Both the position numbers and the translations under genes were made by a program. From Spirochaetota bacterium (GTDB taxonomy: Bacteria; Spirochaetota; Spirochaetia; Treponematales; Rectinemataceae), in the NCBI GenBank assembly GCA_008080685.1, contig VKGY01000008.1, positions 3,452-42,481 of the forward strand: a DNA stretch of 39,030 bases, in the 5' to 3' direction. The notes under the pieces were generated by a model, which saw only the letters and a program-made list of their open reading frames with translations, searched no databases and was not told the DNA's origin. Below, one piece after another: positions 18,425 to 25,979 of the stretch. The first letter of the stretch is position 1. Each line of letters begins with the position of its first letter.

Positions 18425-19186
18425 ATGCCGGAGCTGTTTGACCTGGGCGATAGCGCCCATGAAGCCTTGTTCGAGGGAGCGACGGGACCCTGGGAGGCCT
18501 TGGCCGCCCTTGATGCCTACCTGGAAGGCCTCTTCGAGATGTGCAGGCTGAATGGGCGCATCCTCCAGGCCAGGCCGGCCACAGGGGCCTATCCAGCCAC
18601 AAGGGCCGCCGGCTCCTCCACCCCCTCGGGCGAGGCCAGGCTCTACCTGGAGGCTGGCGCCGAGGTGGATCCCCGGGCGACCATCCAGGGCGAGGTTTTT
18701 GTGGGCGCAGGCAGCAGGATCGAGGCTGGAGCCATGGTAAAGGGACCTGCATGGATAGGCAGGGGCTGCGAAGTGCGTCAGGGCGCCTACCTGCGGGGCT
18801 TTGTCCTCGCGGGGGACGGAGCCGTCCTGGGACACGCCTCGGAATTCAAGCACTGCATCCTTCTGGAAGGGTCCCAGGCGCCCCATTTTAACTATGTGGG
18901 AGACTCGATATTGGGGATTCGGTCTCACATCGGGGCTGGGGTTATCCTCTCCAACGTCAGGATGGACAAGCGGCAGGTGCGGATACAACTGCTTTCCCCC
19001 GACGGCCAGCCCGGCCTTGAATATGCCGCTACAGGCCTGGAAAAGCTGGGAGCTATCCTTGGCGACGGCTGCGAAGTCGGGTGCAATTCGGTGCTCAACC
19101 CCGGAACCCTGCTGGGCCGAGGATGCTTCGTGGCGCCGCTTTCTACCGTGAAGGGAAGCCACGGGGCGAGAACGCGGATAGGCTAG
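18425..19186 (+). CDS. Left-handed beta-helix (hexapeptide-repeat) acyl/nucleotidyltransferase-like protein
   Basis: MPELFDLGDSAHEALFEG...; LbH repeats EAGAEVDPRATIQGEVFVGAGSRIEAGAMVKGPAWIGRGCEVRQGAYLRG...GAILGDGCEVGCNSVLNPGTLLGRGC. The ORF-track start at 18320 (GTG) reads through the 9-bp array and is less likely. Confidence 0.75.
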   Translation: MPELFDLGDSAHEALFEGATGPWEALAALDAYLEGLFEMCRLNGRILQARPATGAYPATRAAGSSTPSGEARLYLEAGAEVDPRATIQGEVFVGAGSRIEAGAMVKGPAWIGRGCEVRQGAYLRGFVLAGDGAVLGHASEFKHCILLEGSQAPHFNYVGDSILGIRSHIGAGVILSNVRMDKRQVRIQLLSPDGQPGLEYAATGLEKLGAILGDGCEVGCNSVLNPGTLLGRGCFVAPLSTVKGSHGARTRIG

Positions 19187-19953
19187 GTCGCGGCGGCGAA
19201 CAGCACTTCCAAGCCCTCCTTCGTGGTTTCGGTATGGAATTCCGGCCGCCATTTGAGTTCCGCCAAGGTGTCGGAGACGGAGAAACACGCAGCGATGGGC
19301 ACCCCACGGTGGGCGGCGATGGCGAAGAGGGCTGAAGCTTCCATTTCCACCACCAGCGCTCCAAGATCCCGGAACGCCATGACCTCCAGAGGTGTTTCGC
19401 GATAGATCGCATCGATGGTCCAGGTTGGGCCTGCTGCGTATGCCAGCCCTCGGTTGGACAAGGCCGTCGCGAGACGCCGGGTCAGCGCAGGGTCAGGCAA
19501 TGCGGGGTCTGACCCCGCGATGTAGTGCCGCGAGGTTCCCTCGTCGCGGAAGGCTGAAGTGCAGAGCACCAAGGAACCCGGGGGAAGGTCGGCGCGCAGG
19601 CTCCCGGCTGTGCCCATGGAGACAAAGGACCCCACGCCCCAGGCGATGAGCTCCTCCACCATGACAGCCGCGGCGGGCGCGCCGACCCCGAAGCCCGAAA
19701 CCAGGGCAATTTCCCCGTTTCCTGCCCAGGCTTCGTCTATGTAATGCAGGTCCCGCCCAAAATATCCCTCGGATTCGCGGGTTGAAAAATTCTCCATGAT
19801 GTAGCGCACCAGGCTTCTCTGATAGCCCAAGATCACCCCCTTAGGTGGCGCCTCGTCCTTAAGGGCTCCAAGGGACCTCATGTAGGAAAGGAAATCCGAG
19901 GGATTGAAAAAGGGCGAGGAGGAAAATTTTTCCGGAGTGAGAGGAAAGGCCAT
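19183..19953 (-). CDS. Nucleoside (uridine-type) phosphorylase family protein
   Basis: IALVSGFGVGAPAAAVMVEELIAWGVGSFVSMGTAGSLRADLPPGSLVLCTSAFRDEGTSRHY...GALVVEMEASALFAIAAHRGV. Confidence 0.88.
   Translation of the reverse strand: MAFPLTPEKFSSSPFFNPSDFLSYMRSLGALKDEAPPKGVILGYQRSLVRYIMENFSTRESEGYFGRDLHYIDEAWAGNGEIALVSGFGVGAPAAAVMVEELIAWGVGSFVSMGTAGSLRADLPPGSLVLCTSAFRDEGTSRHYIAGSDPALPDPALTRRLATALSNRGLAYAAGPTWTIDAIYRETPLEVMAFRDLGALVVEMEASALFAIAAHRGVPIAACFSVSDTLAELKWRPEFHTETTKEGLEVLFAAAT
19502..19518. repeat. REP-like palindrome GCGGGGTC-T-GACCCCGC inside the phosphorylase ORF
   Basis: Perfect 8+1+8 palindrome; core GGGGTCNGACCCC also at 24452. Confidence 0.8.
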
Positions 19954-20082
19954 TGCATCTCCTTTTGCGCGTGGACAAATCTCATGCGGGACATATAGAA
20001 TAACACGGATCGAAGGTGCCTGTCGCCGCGATTCCATGCTACACTGCTACCCCGCCCCAATCGGGCGTAAAAAAGGAAGCCC

Positions 20083-20961
20083 ATGCACAGCCAGCACAAA
20101 GTCATTTCCAAGCGTAGGCTCTCGGACGAAGTCTACAAGATGGTCATCGAAGCCCCCCTGGTCGCCAGGGAACGCAAAGCGGGGCAATTTGTCATAGTCC
20201 AGTACGACGAAGATTACGCCGAGCGCATCCCCCTCACTATAGCGGACGCCGACCTAGAGGCGGGAACCGTCACCCTGGTCTTTCAGACCGTGGGTGCCAG
20301 CACGCACAAATTGGCCACGAAGGAACCTGGTGATGGAATAGTCCTATTGGGCCCCCTGGGAAATCCGACCCACATAGAAAAATTCGGCTGGGCTGTCTGC
20401 GTGGGCGGAGGTATAGGGCTCGCCCCCTTGCACCCCATCGTCAAGGCCCTCAAGGCCGCGGGCAACAGGGTGACGGTGATCTCCGGAGCCAGGACCAAGG
20501 ACCTCCTTGTCATGCAGGAAGAAATGTCCGCCGCGGCGGACGAGAACATCCTTGTGACCGACGACGGCTCCGCGGGCCGAAAGGCCTTGGTCACCGAACC
20601 CTTGAAGGAACTCTGCACCCTCTCGCCTTCCCCTGACATAGTCGTGGCCATTGGCCCTCCCATAATGATGAAATTCTGCGCCGAAACCACAAGGCCCTTC
20701 GGCGTAAAGACCCTCGCCTCCCTGAACACCATCATGATCGACGGCACGGGGATGTGCGGGGGCTGCCGGGTCTCCGTGGGGGGCGAGACAAAGTTCGTCT
20801 GCGTGGATGGGCCGGAGTTCGACGCCCACCAGGTTGACTGGGCTCAGATGATGACTAGGCTTGGCGCCTACAAGGCCATTGAAAAGGCCCATCACGACAA
20901 GTGCCACATGGAAATGGAGATTCAGGAAAAGATCGATGCTGAAAAGGAAGGGGCGAAATGA
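20083..20961 (+). CDS. Sulfide dehydrogenase/ferredoxin:NADP+ oxidoreductase small subunit-like FAD/NAD-binding protein (NfnA-like)
   Basis: VVISGARTKDLLVMQEEM-type NAD-binding region, C-terminal MIDGTGMCGGCRVSVGGETKFVCVDGPEFDAHQVDW [2Fe-2S] motif. Confidence 0.85.
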   Translation: MHSQHKVISKRRLSDEVYKMVIEAPLVARERKAGQFVIVQYDEDYAERIPLTIADADLEAGTVTLVFQTVGASTHKLATKEPGDGIVLLGPLGNPTHIEKFGWAVCVGGGIGLAPLHPIVKALKAAGNRVTVISGARTKDLLVMQEEMSAAADENILVTDDGSAGRKALVTEPLKELCTLSPSPDIVVAIGPPIMMKFCAETTRPFGVKTLASLNTIMIDGTGMCGGCRVSVGGETKFVCVDGPEFDAHQVDWAQMMTRLGAYKAIEKAHHDKCHMEMEIQEKIDAEKEGAK

Positions 20962-22377
20962 GCCACATGGAAATGCAGCAGAGCCAGGAAATCGCCCGAT
21001 TGGAATTGGAACGGATCCGCGCCATGACTCTTACGCCCAAGGCGCGGCTAGGGATCCCCGTCCAGGACATGCCAAACCAGAACCCCGATCTCCGCCGGGC
21101 CAACATGGAAGAAGTGGCCACGGGGTATACCAGGGAGCAAGCTATAATCGAGGCGGAGCGCTGTCTGCAGTGCAGGAACGCGCCCTGCGTTGCCGGATGC
21201 CCGGTCAAGATCGACATACCCGGCTTCATAGCCAAAATGAAGGAAGGGGATTTCGCCGAAGCCGCCACGGTGATAAAGCGTACCAACCTTCTGCCTTCCA
21301 TCTGCGGAAGGGTTTGCCCCCAGGAAAAGCAGTGCCAGCTCCCCTGCACGGTGGGCAAGGCCTTGGGCGGGGTGGAAAAGGCGGTGCAGATAGGGAGGTT
21401 GGAACGGTGGGAAAAGGATAGCGGTGGTCGGCGCGGGGCCCGCTGGTTTGACCTGCGCGGTGGATGTGCGCCGGGAAGGCCATGAGGTCACCATTTTCGA
21501 GGCCTTCCACAAGGCGGGCGGCGTCATGGTGTATGGAATTCCTGAATTCCGGCTGCCCAAGGCCCTGGTTGCCGATGAAGCCGGGGTTCTTGAGTCCATG
21601 GGTGTCCGTTTTGAGATGAATTACCTGGTGGGCCGCACGCGCAAGCTTTTAGCCCTGCTCAAGGACGACGGCTACGATGCGGTCTTCATCGGCACTGGGG
21701 CGGGCCTGCCCAAGTTCATGGACATTCCGGGGGAAAACCTGGTGGGGGTCTTTTCCGCCAACGAATACCTCACCAGGGCGAACCTCATGAAGGCCTACGA
21801 CAGAGTGCGGGCCGCGACGCCCATTTATCCGTCCGAGCGGGTCGCGGTCCTGGGGGGCGGCAACGTGGCCATGGACGCGGCCCGCATGGCCTTGCGCCTA
21901 GGGGCGGAGGAGGTTCGCGTGTTGTACCGCCGGACCAGGGAGGAGATGCCCGCCCGGGCTGAAGAGGTGGTCCATGCTATGGAAGAGGGGATTATCTTCG
22001 ACTTTCTAAGAAGCCCCACGAAGGTCCTGGGCGACGACTCAGGGCGGGTGGCGGCCTTGGAGGTCCAGTCCTTCGAACTAGGCCTTCCCGATGCTTCGGG
22101 ACGGCGCCGGCCCATGGCCGTCAGGGGGAGCGAGGAGATCATTCCCTTCGACACGGTCATCGTGGCGGTGGGAAACGAGTCCAATCCTTTGATTTCCCGG
22201 ACTACGCCGGAATTGAATGTTGACAAGTGGGGTCATATTCTCGTAGATGAGAAGCAGAAGACGAGCATGGATCTGGTCTATGCCGGCGGCGACATTGTCC
22301 TCGGCGCGGCTACGGTGATCCTCGCCATGGGCGAGGGCCGCAGGGCTGCCCAGGCGATCAACGAGGTGGTGCAGTGA
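20958..22377 (+). pseudogene. Glutamate synthase (NADPH) small subunit-like / NfnB-like, frameshifted near 21402-21415
   Basis: ORF 20958-21485 carries CLQCRNAPCVAGCPVKIDIPGFI...SICGRVCPQEKQC; ORF 21424-22377 carries VVGAGPAGLTCAVDVRREGHEVTIFEA...GGNVAMDAARMALRLGA. Frame 2 upstream reads GGKRIAVVGAGPAGL, so the parts belong to one gene. Confidence 0.85.
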
Positions 22378-23114
22378 CAAAAGGGCGAGGAATCCTTCGG
22401 TATTGGCTAAGGACGAGGTCCGGCGCTGTAGTTCAAGCGGCCTGTCTTGTCCTGTTGATCATGTCCGCTTCCTTTTCCTTCGCCCAAACCGGAGTTCCCA
22501 ACGCCGCGGAAGAATTTTCCCGGGCTTCGCAGCTCTATGCCCGCGGCCGCCAGCTTGAGGTGGCGGGCAAGGAGGCTGAGGGGGACAAGTCCTTCGCCGC
22601 CTCCCTGGCCATCGTTGAGAAGCTCGTCGCCGCGAATCCCAAGAACGCCGAGTATGTCCATCTTCGCGCCTGGAATCTTTTAAGGCTCGGCCGGCATGCC
22701 GAGGTTGTCTCGACGGTACAGAAGGCCCTTCATTCCATAAAGGACTATCGCCTGGAAGAGGTGATGGCCGAGTCTCTTTATTTCCTGAATCGCAACGAGG
22801 AGGCGCTCCGTTCCTTCGCTTCCTATTTCGCCGCCGCTCCCGCCACGGACGAGCGGATGTCCAGCGCCTACTATTATGTGGGAGAATGCTATATCCGGCT
22901 GAAGAAGTTCGAGCATGCGGACATCGCCTTATCCACTGCCACGATGATGGAAAAATCCATGTTCTATTGGTGGTACAGGCTGGGCTATGTAAAGGAGATG
23001 CTCGGCCAGTACAAGCAGGCCTACGAGATGTACGGCAAGGCTTTGGAATTCAACAAGGGATACAAGTTTGCCCAGGAAGGCCGCGCCCGGGTCAAGGCCA
23101 AGGCAGGCCTCTAG
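22374..23114 (+). CDS. TPR-repeat protein with N-terminal hydrophobic/signal segment
   Basis: AACLVLLIMSASFSFAQT signal-like; helical repeat pattern YLRAWNLLRLGRHAEVVSTV..., AYYYVGECYIRLKKFEHADIALS..., YKQAYEMYGKALEFNKGYKFAQEG. Start overlaps the previous stop. Confidence 0.75.
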   Translation: MTKGRGILRYWLRTRSGAVVQAACLVLLIMSASFSFAQTGVPNAAEEFSRASQLYARGRQLEVAGKEAEGDKSFAASLAIVEKLVAANPKNAEYVHLRAWNLLRLGRHAEVVSTVQKALHSIKDYRLEEVMAESLYFLNRNEEALRSFASYFAAAPATDERMSSAYYYVGECYIRLKKFEHADIALSTATMMEKSMFYWWYRLGYVKEMLGQYKQAYEMYGKALEFNKGYKFAQEGRARVKAKAGL

Positions 23115-23136
23115 GCGATGTGCCTAAGGAAGTAGC

Positions 23137-24444
23137 ATGTCAGACACACTGGTCTCCGAAATTCTTGGATTTGCCCAGGGCTCCGCCGATGCCTTTGACT
23201 GCATCGCCCAGGATATTTGGGAGCATCCCGAGGTAGCCTTTAATGAGGAAAGGTCCTCCCGGCTCTATATGGAGAGGCTGGCTTCCCAAGGCTTCGAGGT
23301 GACTGAGTTCTCCGAGCTTCCCCATTCCTTCATGGCCGAGAAGGGGAGGGGTTCTGGACCTCTCATCGCGTTCATGGGGGAGTACGACGCCTTGCCGGGT
23401 ATGTCCCAAGCCTGCGTGCCTGAGCGCCGCCCCACGGCGGAAGGGGCTCCGGGCCATGCCTGCGGGCATAATCTGTTGGGGGCGGGAAGTCTCGCCGCGG
23501 CGGAAATCCTGGCTGCGGCCATGGAGAGCATGGGGGTTGCGGGGCGGGTGCGTTCGGCCATCCTTACCTGGCATCCCGCGGATGTGAACACGCCCCATCG
23601 GTATCTCACCAGCGCGAACTTGGCGGTGGTTTTTTCCTTCCGTGGCCGCGCCAGCCACGCGGGCATGGCCCCCTATGCGGGGCGCTCAGCCTTGGACGCT
23701 GCCCAGCTCTTCAATATTTCCTTGGAGTTCATGCGCGAGCACCTTGAGCCTGGGGTTATGCTCCACTATGTGGTGTCCGATGGAGGGCAGCGTCCCAACA
23801 TCGTGCCGGAGCGGGCGGCCACCTTCCTCTACATCCGCGCTCCCTCCGCCGCCATGGTCAGGGCGGTGATGAAGCGGGTTTCGAAGGCGGCCCGGGGGGC
23901 CTGCCTCATGACGGAGACTTCTCTTTCCGTCGAGATTAAGCACGGAAAGTGCGACTACCGGCCCAACGATGTCATCCAGGACGCCCTTCTTGAGGCGATG
24001 CGGGTCCTCCCCCTCCCCAAGCCCAGTCCCGAGGAAAGGGAATTCGCCAAGAAGCTTCAGGCCACAGTGGCCAAGGAGGACAGGCCGGCGACCCTCCTGC
24101 CCATCGGGGTCTCTGCGAGCCTTCTTAAGTCTGCGATCCACGGCGAGGTGGGGGATTTCGGCCGGGGCAGGCGCATCGGAGGCTCCCTGGACACGGGGGA
24201 TGTCTCCTATGTCGTTCCTGTGGGGCAGATGAACGCCGCAACCTGGCCTCTCGGGGTGGGCGCCCACACCTGGCAGTCCTGCGCCGCCTCGGGCTCCTCC
24301 TGGGCCTTCAAGGCTATGCGCTGGGCCGGAACCGCGATGGCCTTGGCGGGCTTCCGCCTTGCCTCCGAGCCCGCTCTCCTTGCCGCCGCCCAGGCCGAAT
24401 TCCGCGCCTCTGCAGTCCCCTACCGCTCCACCATGGATCAATAG
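23137..24444 (+). CDS. M20/AbgB-like amidohydrolase (aminobenzoyl-glutamate utilization type), possibly internally deleted
   Basis: AFMGEYDALPGMSQACVPERRPTAEGAPGHACGHNLLGAGSLAAA; FSFRGRASHAGMAPYAGRSALDA; expected catalytic PAEEGG segment absent between AGRVR and SAILTWHPADVN. Confidence 0.85.
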   Translation: MSDTLVSEILGFAQGSADAFDCIAQDIWEHPEVAFNEERSSRLYMERLASQGFEVTEFSELPHSFMAEKGRGSGPLIAFMGEYDALPGMSQACVPERRPTAEGAPGHACGHNLLGAGSLAAAEILAAAMESMGVAGRVRSAILTWHPADVNTPHRYLTSANLAVVFSFRGRASHAGMAPYAGRSALDAAQLFNISLEFMREHLEPGVMLHYVVSDGGQRPNIVPERAATFLYIRAPSAAMVRAVMKRVSKAARGACLMTETSLSVEIKHGKCDYRPNDVIQDALLEAMRVLPLPKPSPEEREFAKKLQATVAKEDRPATLLPIGVSASLLKSAIHGEVGDFGRGRRIGGSLDTGDVSYVVPVGQMNAATWPLGVGAHTWQSCAASGSSWAFKAMRWAGTAMALAGFRLASEPALLAAAQAEFRASAVPYRSTMDQ

Positions 24445-24474
24445 TCAACACGGGGTCAGACCCCATAAATTGAC
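24444..24474. repeat. REP-like nested inverted repeat GTCAA-cac-GGGGTCAGACCCC-ataaa-TTGAC
   Basis: Read directly; immediately follows the M20 stop. Confidence 0.75.
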
Positions 24475-24505
24475 TTTTCTACACGTTCAGGTACTCTCAA
24501 AATAA

Positions 24506-24540
24506 GACAGGGTAACAAGATAATCAGGATTTGCATGATT
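24506..24540 (+). repeat. Degenerate CAGGAT-type repeat, left edge of defence island
   Basis: GACAGGGTAACAAGATAATCAGGATTTGCATGATT, resembles the inverse complement of 33119-33154. Confidence 0.6.
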
Positions 24541-24650
24541 TTTTAGCCACGGTCTTACTCTATTCCCTTCGATGCTTTTGACAAGCGCGGCGTCGCATGA
24601 GATAATCATCCTCAATAATGCCTCAATCAGAAAATGAAAGGAAAGTTTAA

Positions 24651-24923
24651 ATGGCTCGGGGTTGGATAGTCCTCTCCGTCCAGAATCCCTGGAGTGACTT
24701 GATCTGTCGTGGAATAAAGGACGTTGAGAACCGTAGTTGGCCAACCGACTACCGTGGGAAGCTCTATATCCATTCGAGCGGGCGTCCGATGGAATCTGCC
24801 GAAGCCAGGCTGCTCGATGCGGCTATCCCTGAGCAGCTCCAGGCAGTCACCGAGCTCCAAAGACGGCGCGCCCAGGAAGAAGCTCGGCGGCGGCTCTCGG
24901 AAGTACTATGCAATTCTTGCTGA
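24651..24923 (+). CDS. ASCH-domain protein, probably truncated
   Basis: GWIVLSVQNPWSDLICRGIKDVENRSWPTDYRGKLYIHSSGRP matches ASCH N-terminus; ends at 90 aa, short for the family. Confidence 0.7.
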   Translation: MARGWIVLSVQNPWSDLICRGIKDVENRSWPTDYRGKLYIHSSGRPMESAEARLLDAAIPEQLQAVTELQRRRAQEEARRRLSEVLCNSC

Positions 24924-24980
24924 CGTGTGAGGTGCAGTACCGGATGACACTCCCATCATCCAATTCGCGAGGAATAATTC

Positions 24981-25979
24981 ATGGCTGATATAGACCTCCT
25001 TACATCCTTCAGTGAAGTTGTCGCACTAATAGAGCAATCTCGCCAGCGTGCTCTCCAAGCAGTTAACACCGGCTTGATCGACCTCTATTGGCAGGTCGGA
25101 GCGTACATCAGCAAGAAACTCGCAAACGCTACGTGGGGCGAGGGTGTCGTCGACCAGCTGGCGGAATACCTTACTCGAACCCAGCCCGGTTTGCGGGGTT
25201 TTACGCGATCCAATCTTTTCCGAATGCGTCAATTCTTTGAGACGTATAGGAATGAGGAGAAAGTCGCGCCACTGGTGCGACAATTGCCGTGGACACACAA
25301 CCTGATCATTTTAGGACAGAGCAAAGGACCGGAGGAACGCGAGTTCTATGTCAGGATGACTATCCGCGAGCATTGGTCCAAGCGTGAACTTGAGCGTCAA
25401 TACAATGCATCCCTTTACGAACGTAGCGTGCTCAATCCACCGCAGGCCACAGCCGTGCTTGCACAATCCCGGGCTGAGGCGCTTGGCGCATTCAAGGATG
25501 CCTACATGGTCGAGTTCCTTGATTTAGCGCCGGCACACAGCGAAAGCGATCTCCATAAGGGCTTGGTAACCCGCCTCAAGGACTTCCTCATCGAGCTTGG
25601 GAGGGATTTCTGCTATATAGGCTCAGAGTACCCCCTGCAAGTCGGCAGACGAGACTTTGCCCTCGACCTCCTCTTCTTCCATCGTGGATTGAACTGCCTC
25701 GTCGCAATCGAGCTCAAGGTCGGACGTTTCGAGCCGGAGGATCTGGGCAAACTCGGCTTTTATTTGGAATGTCTCGATCGTGACCATAAGAAACTGCACG
25801 AAAACGCGGCGATCGGACTTCTCCTCTGCGCAAGCAAGGATCAGGAAGTAGTCGAATACAGCCTGAGCCGGAGTCTTTCACCCGCATTGGTGGCCGAGTA
25901 TCAGACGAAGCTGCCGGAAAAACGATTGCTCGAGGCCAAGTTGTTGGAGTTCTATACGTTGGAGGCAGCGGATGACTAA
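24981..25979 (+). CDS. YhcG-family (DUF1016) PD-(D/E)XK nuclease domain protein
   Basis: LYWQVGAYISKKLANATWGEGVVDQLAEYL...PWTHNLIILGQSK...FALDLLFFHRGLNCLVAIELKVGRFEPEDLGKLGFYLECLDR (D...ExK core). Confidence 0.93.
   Translation: MADIDLLTSFSEVVALIEQSRQRALQAVNTGLIDLYWQVGAYISKKLANATWGEGVVDQLAEYLTRTQPGLRGFTRSNLFRMRQFFETYRNEEKVAPLVRQLPWTHNLIILGQSKGPEEREFYVRMTIREHWSKRELERQYNASLYERSVLNPPQATAVLAQSRAEALGAFKDAYMVEFLDLAPAHSESDLHKGLVTRLKDFLIELGRDFCYIGSEYPLQVGRRDFALDLLFFHRGLNCLVAIELKVGRFEPEDLGKLGFYLECLDRDHKKLHENAAIGLLLCASKDQEVVEYSLSRSLSPALVAEYQTKLPEKRLLEAKLLEFYTLEAADD

Noticed and set aside
18419-19288. 289-aa minus ORF over LbH gene
   Set aside because: The + strand encodes clear hexapeptide repeats; the minus ORF has no recognisable motif.
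24487-24744. 85-aa minus ORF at the left edge of the island (possible antitoxin)
   Set aside because: No recognisable motif, and it overlaps the ASCH gene antisense; unsupported.
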